From positions 1-37,950 of the forward strand of contig PEQN01000026.1 of NCBI GenBank assembly GCA_002786225.1: 37,950 nt of DNA, read 5' to 3'. The stretch's first letter is position 1; every line of letters starts with the position of its first letter. The DNA comes from Leptospira sp. Its GTDB lineage: Bacteria > Spirochaetota > Leptospiria > Leptospirales > Leptospiraceae. Shown one piece after another: positions 17,907 through 26,072 of the stretch. Made by a program: the position numbers and the translations under genes. The notes under the pieces are model-generated. The model worked only from the letters and a program-made list of their open reading frames with translations, was not told the origin of the DNA and searched no databases.

Positions 17907-19079
17907 ATGATTGGGACAATTTATAAAGGCAATGCAACTAAATTAATGCTTCTTGGATCTGGGGAATTGGGAAAAGAGGTTGCCATAGAAGCAAATCGAT
18001 TAGGGATTCATGTAATCGCATGTGACCGTTATGCGAATGCTCCTGCAATGTTAGTTGCACAAGAATCTATCGTTCTGAATATGCTAGATCCAGTAGAATT
18101 AGAGAAGGTGATTCGAGATAATCACCCTAATTATATCGTTCCAGAAATAGAAGCAATACATACGGAAACTCTTGTGAAACTGGAGAAGGAAGGATTTAAT
18201 ATTATTCCTAGCGCCAAAGCTGTGAACCTTACTATGAATCGGGAAGGCATTCGAAATTTTGCAAGTAAGGAATTAGGCTTAAAGACATCCAAGTATGAGT
18301 TTGCAGATAATTTTGAGGCCTTTCAATCTGCTATTGATAAGATTGGAATTCCCTGTGTAGTGAAACCCATCATGAGTTCCTCAGGCAAAGGACAGAGTCT
18401 GATTCGTTCTGAAACTGAAATTGCCAAGGCATGGGACTATGGTCAGACGGGTGGAAGATCTGGCAAAGGTAGAATGATCATAGAAGAGTTCATAGCATTT
18501 GATTTCGAAATAACACTTCTAACAATACGCCATATAAATGGGACTACTTTCTTACCACCGATTGGACACAGACAGGTTAACGGTGATTATGTGGAATCTT
18601 GGATGCCACAGCCAATGTCTGATCTGGCGATCTCTAAAGCAAAGCAAATAGCTGAAAAGGTAACCAGCGGACTAGGAGGTTTTGGTCTTTTTGGTGTAGA
18701 GTTATTCGTTCAATCGGACGAAGTGTACTTCAGTGAGGTATCTCCCAGACCACATGATACTGGACTTGTCACTTTAATTTCACAAAATTATTCTGAATTT
18801 TCTCTGCACGCAAGAGCCTTGCTACAATTACCTATTCCCGAAATAATTTTCCAAATTCCTGCTGCAAGCTCTGCCATTCTTTTGGAAGCAGATACAGACC
18901 AGCCTGCTTATAAGGGATTATCTGATGCTCTTGGTATTCCTGGAGTTGATATCAAAATCTTTGGCAAACCCGAACTTCATGGCAAACGTAGAATGGGTGT
19001 CGCACTTGCCTTAGGAAGCTCTATAGAAGATGCAAGACAGAAGGCAAATTCTGCGCGAGATAAGATAAGAATTTCCTGA
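17907..19079 (+). CDS. purT: Formate-dependent phosphoribosylglycinamide formyltransferase (GAR transformylase 2)
   Basis: A 390-residue ATP-grasp enzyme almost the same length as E. coli PurT (392) and similar throughout: [66 protein letters not shown] (ATP-binding loop), [33 protein letters not shown] (metal-binding Glu) and [16 protein letters not shown]. It makes formyl-GAR from GAR, formate and ATP in purine synthesis, bypassing the folate-dependent PurN. The frame is open from a TTG at 17883, but the ATG at 17907 (MIGTIYKG) matches the family start and has GAAG just upstream. Its stop is only 3 bases from that of the convergent cyclase gene. Confidence 0.96.
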   Translation: MIGTIYKGNATKLMLLGSGELGKEVAIEANRLGIHVIACDRYANAPAMLVAQESIVLNMLDPVELEKVIRDNHPNYIVPEIEAIHTETLVKLEKEGFNIIPSAKAVNLTMNREGIRNFASKELGLKTSKYEFADNFEAFQSAIDKIGIPCVVKPIMSSSGKGQSLIRSETEIAKAWDYGQTGGRSGKGRMIIEEFIAFDFEITLLTIRHINGTTFLPPIGHRQVNGDYVESWMPQPMSDLAISKAKQIAEKVTSGLGGFGLFGVELFVQSDEVYFSEVSPRPHDTGLVTLISQNYSEFSLHARALLQLPIPEIIFQIPAASSAILLEADTDQPAYKGLSDALGIPGVDIKIFGKPELHGKRRMGVALALGSSIEDARQKANSARDKIRIS

Positions 19080-19082
19080 AAC

Positions 19083-20390
19083 TTATATTTCCAAGGAATA
19101 AATTCCTAAGGGCTTGAGTCTACCACGTACAGTTACTTCACCTATGGATTTTCTTTGGATATTTCCCTTGAGTTGAGATTCCAATTCTTCTGATATAATG
19201 ACTTTTGCATTGTACTCTTTGGTGAGAGATTCCAATCGCGAAGCAACATTGACTGCATCACCTAAGACAGTGTATTCCATTTGACCAGATGATTCAACAT
19301 TTCCAGAAAATACAACTCCTGCGTGAAGTCCAATTCCAATCTCTATAGGAACTAAATTCTTAGAAATTCTATCTTGGTTGAAAATCTTCAACTTATTCTG
19401 CATATCAAGGGCACAAAGAACTGCTTTTTCGATTTCAATTTCATTTCCACGACTTTGTGGAACACCAAATACTGCCATAACAGCATCCCCTACAAATTTA
19501 TCCAAGGTTCCACCATGAGCAAAAATACTATTTAACATAAGGCTTCGGTATTCAGCAAGAAACCTTGCTAGTTCTTCTGTATCCATCTCCTCAGATAAGC
19601 TAGTGAATTTTCGAATATCCGAAAAAAGGATTACTGCATACTTACGATTGTTAGAAATTACAGTCTCTCCTGAATTATTTGTAAGTTCATCAACCACCGA
19701 AGGGGAAAAGTATCTGGCTAGAGTTGCTCGCTTAGATTCAATTTCAATAGACCGAGTGAGTAGATTGCGAACTCTAAATACTGCATAAACCATAGATCCA
19801 CCAACTACTAAGAAAATGATTGGCTTCTGAGTCGAATCATTTAAAATAAATCCATCACCCGTGATATAATCCTTCCCACTATTAGTTAAAGGAATTCCTA
19901 TATTCAAACCGTAAATTAGTAAAATAAGATAACTTAATATAGCAAGGCTCAAAGCAAAAACTAAGGGGCGAACCTTAAATTCCAGAGAAGCAAGAGAAAC
20001 TGGTATGAGAAAATAAAATAGTAAGGGATTCTTTAATAAGAAGGCGAAATTCTCAGGATATTCAATCCTCCAATAGTAAACGGAGATTCCTATAATTAAA
20101 ATAAAATCAAAAATGATAGTGAGATAATTAGAAATTCCAATAAGGAATGATGACTTGCATCTATAAATTACGTAAGTATGAAGCAAAGTAATTGCTATAA
20201 TAAGAAACAAGGCAGTAAAATTGGGCAGGATGTAATCCGCTCTTTCAAATGTGTTGCTGATAATAGGAAAGCTGAGTGCCAATATAAATAAGTAGCGAAT
20301 TTGGTTTACTTTCTTTAATCCAAACTCTTGCTCTTCTTTAATTAAACTCTGTATTGTATTCGAAATCTCATTCGGCATAAATGCATTCAT
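19083..20390 (-). CDS. Membrane class III adenylate cyclase
   Basis: A 435-residue protein with about six membrane helices in residues 30-205 and a C-terminal class III nucleotide cyclase domain (~245-435). Metal-binding aspartates are Asp258 (LFSDIRKFT) and Asp302 (FVGDAVMAVFG). The adenine-specifying pair is Lys298 (TLDKF) and Thr374 (EYTVLGD), the Lys/Thr type seen in many bacterial adenylate cyclases. Transition-state residues Asn381 and Arg385 (NVASRLE) are present. The domain is thus predicted to be active as a homodimer making cAMP. The gene begins 35 bases after the perR stop on the same strand, so co-transcription with perR is likely. No convincing ribosome binding site is seen before the ATG. 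Confidence 0.9.
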   Translation of the reverse strand: MNAFMPNEISNTIQSLIKEEQEFGLKKVNQIRYLFILALSFPIISNTFERADYILPNFTALFLIIAITLLHTYVIYRCKSSFLIGISNYLTIIFDFILIIGISVYYWRIEYPENFAFLLKNPLLFYFLIPVSLASLEFKVRPLVFALSLAILSYLILLIYGLNIGIPLTNSGKDYITGDGFILNDSTQKPIIFLVVGGSMVYAVFRVRNLLTRSIEIESKRATLARYFSPSVVDELTNNSGETVISNNRKYAVILFSDIRKFTSLSEEMDTEELARFLAEYRSLMLNSIFAHGGTLDKFVGDAVMAVFGVPQSRGNEIEIEKAVLCALDMQNKLKIFNQDRISKNLVPIEIGIGLHAGVVFSGNVESSGQMEYTVLGDAVNVASRLESLTKEYNAKVIISEELESQLKGNIQRKSIGEVTVRGRLKPLGIYSLEI

Positions 20391-20425
20391 TCATAGCAAA
20401 TCAGATTAGCAAGAATTTTTGTTAA

Positions 20426-20857
20426 TTAATACTTTCCTTTGAGTGTAACAATCAAAGAAGGTTGAGAAATTTCTTTCCCAGTTTTCTTGAGGAAATCTTC
20501 TCTTAGATTTTCTTGGACTCTCTGTTCTAGTTCTGGATCTAAATCTATATCTATGATCTGCCCTGTTGACTCATCTAAGGCATGGTGGTGGTGGTCGAGA
20601 TTGGAATCATAAAACATTTTGCCAGACTTGAGTTCTAAGGTGCCAATGACGCCCTTTTCAACAAATAATTTCAAATTATTGAATATCGTAGCACGACTTG
20701 CATGAGGAAAATGAGAATTGATGAGTCCAAATACTTCATCAGCTGTTAAATGTTGGGGTTTGGACAGCAAAAGATGCGCCATCTCTAAACGCTGCGAAGT
20801 AGAACGAATTCCAGCAGCATCCAATCGTCTCCAAGTTTTTTCATATTTTGGATCCAA
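20426..20857 (-). CDS. perR: Fur-family peroxide regulator, PerR
   Basis: A 143-residue Fur-family protein. The DNA-binding winged helix includes STSQRLEMAHLLLSKPQHLTADEVF and HASRATIFNNLKLF. Regulatory metal ligands match PerR: His36, Asp84 (FYDSN), the HHHH run (89-92), and an Asp in IIDIDLD (103-105) where Fur would tend to have Glu. There is not one cysteine, so the structural Cys4 zinc site of classical PerR is absent; this is also what I recall for Leptospira interrogans PerR. PerR represses peroxide defence genes until H2O2 oxidises a metal-ligand histidine. The start is TTG at 20857, since the only nearby ATG is out of frame and a perfect GGGAGG lies 8 bases upstream. Divergent from the ankyrin-catalase genes. 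Confidence 0.9.
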   Translation of the reverse strand: MDPKYEKTWRRLDAAGIRSTSQRLEMAHLLLSKPQHLTADEVFGLINSHFPHASRATIFNNLKLFVEKGVIGTLELKSGKMFYDSNLDHHHHALDESTGQIIDIDLDPELEQRVQENLREDFLKKTGKEISQPSLIVTLKGKY

Positions 20858-20865
20858 AGGCCAAA

Positions 20866-20871
20866 CCTCCC
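20866..20871 (-). promoter_or_regulatory. Strong Shine-Dalgarno fixing the TTG start of perR
   Basis: GGGAGG on the minus strand (CCTCCC at 20866-20871) is spaced 8 bases from TTG at 20857. No in-frame ATG is available near it, so this site decides the start. Confidence 0.75.
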
Positions 20872-20892
20872 TACTTCATACAAACTCATATC

Positions 20893-21018
20893 TTAGACTG
20901 ATTCCAATCTGAAAGTCCATCTTTCTCGGAACAAGCTTTTTTAGACTCAATCTAAAAAAAGTTTGACTTTTCATCGTCTATTTTTAGACTAAGTATAAAT
21001 TAGGATTTATTCTAAAAA
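20893..21018. promoter_or_regulatory. perR / ankyrin-catalase control region with repeated TTTTTAGACT dyads
   Basis: The 172-base divergent spacer is crowded with related symmetric elements. TTTTTTAGA (20937-20945) and TCTAAAAAA (20951-20959) form a perfect 9-bp inverted repeat around CTCAA. GTCTA / TAGAC (20976-20989) is a second dyad. TTTTTAGACT occurs exactly twice (20938-20947 and 20981-20990). A weaker AGACTG...CAATCT dyad lies at 20895-20910 next to perR, and TCTAAAAA recurs at 21011-21018. I infer these are binding sites for PerR serving both promoters. They differ from the Bacillus PerR box (TTATAATnATTATAA) but are similarly AT-rich dyads. A TTGACT at 20963-20968 could be a -35 element for the rightward promoter; the matching -10 is ambiguous. 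Confidence 0.55.
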
Positions 21019-21029
21019 AGGAGATCGGG

Positions 21030-21605
21030 ATGGAAATACTGAGCAATTCCAATTCTAAACCAGACAAAGCCAAGAATAAGGAAGCAAATAGCCTTGCCTG
21101 GGAAGCTTATCAGAAATCATTTTCCTACCCGGAAGACGGGTTTGAAGAATTGCTTGCTACCATACGGGCGGGGAATGTCCACAAGTTTCTGACAATTTTG
21201 CAGAACACTCACATCTACCAGAAAAATGAGAAAGGCTATTCAGCTTTGATGATAGCATCGTATAACAACCAACTTGAAATTGCTAAGCTGCTACTAGATG
21301 TAGGAGCTGATCCTAACTCTATTGACCAAGCCGGCAATTCCATACTTATGGGCGCAAGCTTCAAGGGTTACTCTGAGATGATTCAACTTCTCATCAGCTA
21401 TGGCGCAGACCCTCATTATATTAGCCCGAAAGGACAAAATGCACTGCAAATGGCAACCATGTTTGGACGCAAAGAAGTTCTCGAAATTTTGCAACCTGAC
21501 CAAAACCCAAGAACTAAAGATAGAATTCTATCTTGGTTTCAGTATTTATTTTCCTTCATTCGCAAGGAAGACTCATTCAAAGCAAATAAGGAGGCAATAA
21601 AATGA
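21030..21605 (+). CDS. Ankyrin-repeat protein coupled to catalase (AnkB-like)
   Basis: A 191-residue protein with three to four ankyrin repeats (residues ~65-155): [34 protein letters not shown], then [30 protein letters not shown] and [21 protein letters not shown]. There is no signal peptide, so it is likely cytoplasmic. In Pseudomonas aeruginosa an ankyrin protein encoded with katB is needed for full catalase activity, and ank-catalase pairs recur in Leptospira, so a role in catalase maturation or protection is the best inference. AAGGAG is ideally placed before ATG 21030. The stop overlaps the catalase start (ATGA, 21602-21605), so the two are translationally coupled, probably under PerR. 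Confidence 0.88.
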   Translation: MEILSNSNSKPDKAKNKEANSLAWEAYQKSFSYPEDGFEELLATIRAGNVHKFLTILQNTHIYQKNEKGYSALMIASYNNQLEIAKLLLDVGADPNSIDQAGNSILMGASFKGYSEMIQLLISYGADPHYISPKGQNALQMATMFGRKEVLEILQPDQNPRTKDRILSWFQYLFSFIRKEDSFKANKEAIK

Positions 21606-23029
21606 GCAAAAAAATATTAACAACCGCAGGCGGACAACCTGTAGCAGAAAACCAACACAGCCTAACAGCTGGTAAAAATGGACCTATCTTAATCCAAGAT
21701 ACACATCTGATTGAGAAGCTTGCTCATTTTAATCGAGAGCGAATTCCAGAAAGAGTCGTTCATGCAAAAGGAGCTGGAGCTTATGGAACACTAACAATCA
21801 CTAAAGATTTGAAGGATTATACTATAGCTTCCGTGTTTTCTGAAGTGGGCAAAAAAACAGATCTATTCTTACGATTCTCAACAGTAGCTGGCGAAAAAGG
21901 ATCAGCAGATACCGAAAGAGATCCAAGAGGCTTTGCTATCAAGTTCTACACCGAACAAGGTGTCTGGGATGTTGTAGGAAATAACACTCCAGTATTCTTT
22001 GAGAGAGATCCATCTAAGTTTCCTGATTTTATCCACTCTCAGAAAAGAGATCCAGTTACAGGCTACAAAAATCCAGTAAGAATGTGGGACTACTGGTCTA
22101 AGTCTCCGGAGGCTATGCACCAAATTACTATCCTTTTCAGTGATCGTGGAATTCCTGATGGTTATCGATTTATGAATGGGTATGGATCTCATACATTTGG
22201 ATTTTGGAATGCCAAACAAGAAAGATTCTGGGTAAAGTTTCATTTTAAAACAAAACAAGGCATCAGAAATCTTTCGCCGGAAAGAGCTGCTGAGCTTGCT
22301 GGAACAGATCCAGATTATGCAACTAGAGATTTATTTGAAGCTATCCAAAGAAAAGAATTTCCTCAGTGGAAGGTCTGTGTGCAGATTATGCCAGAAAAGG
22401 ATGCTGAAAAATACAAAGTGAACCCTTTTGATTTAACAAAGGTATGGTCACATAAGGATTATCCATTGATCGAAGTGGGTACTATGGAACTACATACTAA
22501 CCCAAGGAATTACTTTGCAGAAGTCGAGCAGGCTGCATTTTCACCATCCAACATGCCACCTGGTATCTCAGCATCTCCGGACAAAATGCTACAAGGCAGA
22601 TTATTTGCTTATCCGGATGCCCAAAGATATAGATTAGGTGGCAACTTTCAAATGATTCCTGTAAACCGTTCTAGAAGTCAGGTCAATACTTACCAAAGAG
22701 ATTCTGTTCGCTTCGATGATAATTTTGACTATGATAACTATGAGCCAAATGGTTTTGACGGACCTGTCCAAGATAAAAGTGTTGCAGAGCCTGCCTTGAA
22801 AATATCTGGAGACGCTGATAGATACAATAGCCACAAGGATAACGACGATTATAGCCAAGCTGGTGATTTGTATAGAATGCTAAAACCAGAAGAACAGGAA
22901 AGAATGACTTCAATCATTGCATCAACCATGAAGGGAATACCACAGTCCTTAGTGGATGCAAATGTTGAACATTTCAAGAAATGTGACCCTGAGTATGGAA
23001 AGAAAATTGCTGATAAAGTAAAAAAATAA
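21602..23029 (+). CDS. katA: Monofunctional haem catalase, small-subunit type
   Basis: A 475-residue clade 3-sized catalase with a complete active site: distal His54 ([12 protein letters not shown]), Asn127 ([14 protein letters not shown]), and the proximal haem ligand Tyr337 with Arg333 ([11 protein letters not shown]). The [21 protein letters not shown] signature is also intact. It converts H2O2 to water and oxygen. There is no signal peptide, so it is cytoplasmic unless exported by another route. AGGAGG precedes the start codon within the upstream ankyrin gene. I use katA by size class; Leptospira annotations often call this gene katE, which elsewhere means a much larger subunit. Expression is expected to be derepressed by peroxide through the neighbouring PerR, and transcription stops at the terminator at 23063-23094. 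Confidence 0.96.
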   Translation: MSKKILTTAGGQPVAENQHSLTAGKNGPILIQDTHLIEKLAHFNRERIPERVVHAKGAGAYGTLTITKDLKDYTIASVFSEVGKKTDLFLRFSTVAGEKGSADTERDPRGFAIKFYTEQGVWDVVGNNTPVFFERDPSKFPDFIHSQKRDPVTGYKNPVRMWDYWSKSPEAMHQITILFSDRGIPDGYRFMNGYGSHTFGFWNAKQERFWVKFHFKTKQGIRNLSPERAAELAGTDPDYATRDLFEAIQRKEFPQWKVCVQIMPEKDAEKYKVNPFDLTKVWSHKDYPLIEVGTMELHTNPRNYFAEVEQAAFSPSNMPPGISASPDKMLQGRLFAYPDAQRYRLGGNFQMIPVNRSRSQVNTYQRDSVRFDDNFDYDNYEPNGFDGPVQDKSVAEPALKISGDADRYNSHKDNDDYSQAGDLYRMLKPEEQERMTSIIASTMKGIPQSLVDANVEHFKKCDPEYGKKIADKVKK

Positions 23030-23062
23030 ACCTTCGAATCAACGTTCATCTTTCAAGCATTC

Positions 23063-23094
23063 AGCCTTTCTGCAACAAGCAGGAAGGCTTTTTT
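23063..23094 (+). terminator. Strong intrinsic terminator after catalase
   Basis: GCCTTTCTGC (23064-23073), loop AACAA, GCAGGAAGGC (23079-23088), then six T residues (23089-23094). The stem is 10 bp with one G-U pair, extended by an A-T pair. This is the clearest rho-independent terminator in the window. Confidence 0.9.
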
Positions 23095-23120
23095 GTAACA
23101 AATTAGAAAGGTAGTATAAT
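23093..23120 (+). promoter_or_regulatory. Probable sigma-70-type promoter for the short lipoprotein gene
   Basis: A consensus -10 TATAAT (23115-23120) lies 16 bases after TTGTAA (23093-23098), a partial -35 that overlaps the end of the catalase terminator T-tract. It would give a leader of about 65 bases before the ATG at 23194. Confidence 0.45.
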
Positions 23121-23193
23121 GGTATCCATTCAATCCAACCTACCAGCTGGACCATTTACACTAAAGCCTTAGGAGAGCACTCGAAAGATAGGC

Positions 23194-23607
23194 ATGGTAA
23201 AATTTCGATTCCAAGCTAAATACTCTGACCTACCTATCTTTCTTAGTTTGGCTATTATCTACCTACTATTGTTTTCTTGCAAGGCAGGAAAGCTTAACAA
23301 TCCTTGTGATCCAAACTCGGATGCATTCTTAGAGTCATTGGCATTGAATTGGATACTAGGGAACTCTTCTCCTCTGAACAATTTAATTTATTCCCTCGAT
23401 GACGGACTCAGTTGGAATTTAGGAACCAACATCCCTTCCTCAAACTACAATGGCATCGCCTACGGGGATGGATATTTTGTACTTTCTGATACAGGAAATA
23501 CGAAAGCCGTATTCAACTCTGTGAAAGGAGATCTAAGCAATTTTGTATCCTCCCCACCACTGAGTGGGACTCTCCGGGATGTAATTTTTATACCTGATGA
23601 AGAGTGA
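23194..23607 (+). CDS. Short lipoprotein with one BNR/WD-like repeat unit
   Basis: A 137-residue protein with a signal peptide ending LLLFSCKAG, so Cys at ~29 is the likely lipidated residue. After it comes NPCDPNSDAFLESLALNWILG, a segment I associate with Leptospira surface lipoproteins. Then there is a single repeat-like block, IYSLDDGLSWNLGT...YNGIAYGDGYFVLSD, of the kind found repeated many times in larger beta-propeller-like lipoproteins. The protein ends soon after (RDVIFIPDEE). It may be a shortened relative of a multi-repeat lipoprotein, or a stop codon may have truncated it; no continuation is visible in the 180 bases downstream. It probably has its own promoter at 23093-23120. Function unknown. 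Confidence 0.6.
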   Translation: MVKFRFQAKYSDLPIFLSLAIIYLLLFSCKAGKLNNPCDPNSDAFLESLALNWILGNSSPLNNLIYSLDDGLSWNLGTNIPSSNYNGIAYGDGYFVLSDTGNTKAVFNSVKGDLSNFVSSPPLSGTLRDVIFIPDEE

Positions 23608-23808
23608 CAGATCAGAAGGATTGAGGTTCCATCTGAATCCCTTTTGCTGTTCATTTACTTAGGTTTCGATATGAATTTTTGTAGTTAGAATGGAATTCTT
23701 TTTCTTATTACTCTGAAAAATCTTTAATAAGGTATCACTTTGTTCTTGCTGCCCTTGAAGATGGATTTTATATAAGAAAAAGTAAATGTGCCACCAAATG
23801 GAAATAAG

Positions 23809-25071
23809 ATGCAAATGAGTTCAAGGGATTATGCACTTCAATTTCAAAATTATTTAGAAGAAAAAACAGGCCTCATTCTCTCGAATCAGGCTAAATGGGA
23901 AGAGTTGATAAAAAAATATTCAACTTTAGAATTAGAATCCTTTTTGGAAAGAATTCAGCAGACTTCATCAAATTTTTCTTTATCAAATAATTCAGATTCT
24001 TTTGGCTTATTTTGGCAGAAAGCTTATCAGCTTCTAAATATTTCTGAAACATATTTCTATAGAGATCCAGAACAATTGGATACAATTATTTTTGATGTTT
24101 TAGCTGCCCAAATCCAATCTAGCCCCAAGACTAAAATAAGAGTTTGGAGTGCAGGTTGTTCCAAAGGAGAGGAAGCATATACTTTAGCAATTTTATTACA
24201 AATCCTTAAAGAAAGTCGCTTTCCGGAATTAGACTTTATTGTGAATGGAACAGATCTCCAGGAGCCTTCCATTCAATGGGCTAAACAAGGTAAATATGAG
24301 CCATATTCCGTTAGGTCCGATTTACCATATTATTTTAAAAAGTTTTTAGAATTCAAAAAAGGCAACTATTTCATTCATCCCATGATTCAGAAATTTGTTT
24401 CCTTTCATTCAAGTAATCTATTAGAACCAACACAGGATAAATACCATCTTATATTTTGCAGAAACGTGATGATTTATCTTTCCGATAGACAAAAGGTTAA
24501 AATTTTAAATCATTTTTCTAATTCCTTACTACCTAATGGAATTTTGGTAACGGGTCATTCTGAAGTGGGTGACCAACTTCCCAATTGCTTTTCAACGATA
24601 CATATTCCGAAAAAGACTACCTATTATCTGTTTGATGAATCAAAAGAAAGTAAAATTTCCAGAAAGGCTATAAATAATTTCCCACAAGAAACATTATTTG
24701 TAAGTAAGCTAGGAAAAATTCCAGAAATTCCTTTAACTCTCATTAATGAAGATTCTCAAACTTCCAAGAGAGATCTAAAATCAAATCAAATAAATAAAAT
24801 TTTAGAGCAAGATACCACAGTTTCCTATCTAGAATCTATAGAATCCAAAATGAGATTGCTCAAACAAGCTATATATTTAGATCCCGAAGATATTTATTCT
24901 TATTACGAACTTTCATCTCTCTTGTGGGAAATTGGTGAAAGAGAACAGGCAAAAATATACCAATCAAGAATTAGAGTTCTTGTAAAGAACAATCCAATAG
25001 TCGTCGATAAATGGAAGGAGACAAAAGGTTGGAATTTGGAATGGGAAGCATATTTGAACGAAGATCTATAG
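23809..25071 (+). CDS. cheR: Chemotaxis protein methyltransferase CheR with C-terminal helical repeat extension
   Basis: A SAM-dependent methyltransferase that methylates receptor glutamates. Signatures are the NISETYFYRDPEQLD segment, RVWSAGCSKGEEAYTLAILL (SAM motif I), FIVNGTDLQEPSIQWAKQGKY, DKYHLIFCRNVMIYLS and NGILVTGHSE. Residues beyond ~345 (LLKQAIYLDPEDIYSYYELSSLLWEIGEREQAKIY) resemble a TPR pair, as in non-flagellar CheR-TPR proteins. The open frame begins with a GTG at 23788, but ATG 23809 (after ATGGAAATAAG) or ATG 23815 is more plausible; I chose 23809. It is the first gene of the seven-gene chemosensory operon and overlaps the next gene. No chemotaxis-type sigma-28 promoter was found in the 180-base gap upstream. 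Confidence 0.9.
   Translation: MQMSSRDYALQFQNYLEEKTGLILSNQAKWEELIKKYSTLELESFLERIQQTSSNFSLSNNSDSFGLFWQKAYQLLNISETYFYRDPEQLDTIIFDVLAAQIQSSPKTKIRVWSAGCSKGEEAYTLAILLQILKESRFPELDFIVNGTDLQEPSIQWAKQGKYEPYSVRSDLPYYFKKFLEFKKGNYFIHPMIQKFVSFHSSNLLEPTQDKYHLIFCRNVMIYLSDRQKVKILNHFSNSLLPNGILVTGHSEVGDQLPNCFSTIHIPKKTTYYLFDESKESKISRKAINNFPQETLFVSKLGKIPEIPLTLINEDSQTSKRDLKSNQINKILEQDTTVSYLESIESKMRLLKQAIYLDPEDIYSYYELSSLLWEIGEREQAKIYQSRIRVLVKNNPIVVDKWKETKGWNLEWEAYLNEDL
25015..25020 (+). promoter_or_regulatory. Shine-Dalgarno deciding the TTG start of the tandem cheW
   Basis: AAGGAG (25015-25020) lies inside cheR, exactly 8 bases before an in-frame TTG at 25029. The upstream ATG at 25011 has no such site, and the ATG at 25041 is 20 bases away from it. 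Confidence 0.55.
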
Positions 25072-26072
25072 ATGAACAATGGATCGTATTTCGCATTTTA
25101 GATAGAAAATATGCAATTGAAGCGAGAATTGTAAAAGAAATTCTTTCAATCGTTCCCTTCAATCCTAGCTTTTTAGGTGGTGCAGGATTTTTTGCCTCTT
25201 TTCCACTACGTGGAAGTTTAATTTATGCCTTCGACCTAAGATACTACTGGGAAGAACAACCTCAAGCTTACCATATCGAAGACAACTTATTGCTACTCGA
25301 TAATCATATTGCAATACCAATCCAAGAAATAATTGAAATTAAAGACTTGAATCTCTCACATTCTATAACAGATGGATCAGAATCGGTTCACCTGATTAAA
25401 GCTGAACTTGTTGAAAATGATTTTGTAGTTTCCCTTTTGGATTCTCAAGCGCTTTTAAACTTATCCATTGAATCAACTGAGTCAACCGATCCTCAAATGA
25501 CCAAACAAAAAATGAATTGGTTTGAAATTTCGACCTCCAACTATTCTGAATTAGATAATGAGATTTTATTAAGAAGAAAGCAAGCCTATGAAAGTATTGA
25601 AAGCTTAGTGGATTCTGGCTCAATGGTAGCTCTTGCCGTTCTTGAATCGGTGAATGAGATATTCTGTCTTCCTATAGATCAAATTTTAGAATTCTCTGAA
25701 CCTGGGCAAATCACACCTATACCAAGTTCCTTGCCTGAGCTTCATGGATGTATAAATCTTAGAGGAGAAGTGATTCCTGTTCTCTCATTGGCTGCATTAA
25801 TGGGTAAAACTAGAAAATATTCTTTTACTGAAGGTAAAATAATTTTAGTCAAGGAAGATTCTTATCCGATAGGTATTCTTGTTGATGAATTGTTAGATGT
25901 TGTTTATAGAAAAAGCAATGAGAAGATTTTAACTAATATTAATTCAAAATTTAGCACAGAAACTTTTACTGGCTCTTTAATAGAAGCATCTTATCCTGAT
26001 TCTAACGGCAATCACTTAAATCAAATTAGTTTAGAATTAATTTTTAGTAAAGCAAAGTCAGTACTACAATGA
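25029..26072 (+). CDS. Tandem (two-domain) CheW-type coupling protein
   Basis: About 347 residues carrying two CheW-like beta-barrel domains rather than one. The first (~10-160, WIVFRILDRKYAIEARIVKEIL...) is divergent. The second (~200-347) is more canonical: VALAVLESVNEIFCLPIDQILEF, PSSLPELHGCINLRGEVIPVLSL, IILVKEDSYPIGILVDELLDVV. CheW links CheA to receptors; a double CheW could bridge two CheA or receptor partners, which is inference. The start is placed at TTG 25029 because of the AAGGAG at 25015-25020; ATG 25011 or ATG 25041 are alternatives. The 5' end overlaps cheR by about 43 bases, and the stop overlaps the receptor start (ATGA, 26069-26072). Confidence 0.85.
   Translation: MEFGMGSIFERRSIDEQWIVFRILDRKYAIEARIVKEILSIVPFNPSFLGGAGFFASFPLRGSLIYAFDLRYYWEEQPQAYHIEDNLLLLDNHIAIPIQEIIEIKDLNLSHSITDGSESVHLIKAELVENDFVVSLLDSQALLNLSIESTESTDPQMTKQKMNWFEISTSNYSELDNEILLRRKQAYESIESLVDSGSMVALAVLESVNEIFCLPIDQILEFSEPGQITPIPSSLPELHGCINLRGEVIPVLSLAALMGKTRKYSFTEGKIILVKEDSYPIGILVDELLDVVYRKSNEKILTNINSKFSTETFTGSLIEASYPDSNGNHLNQISLELIFSKAKSVLQ

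Noticed and set aside
21902..22913. Minus-strand open frames inside the catalase gene
   Set aside because: Several exceed 60 codons but lie antisense to a fully conserved catalase, lack ribosome binding sites and have low-complexity composition.
23105..23150. tRNA-like D-arm sequence (GTAGTATAATGGTA)
   Set aside because: It resembles part of a tRNA-Gly or Glu D-arm, but there is no T-arm, no acceptor pairing and no CCA context. The TATAAT is better read as a -10 element 16 bases after TTGTAA.
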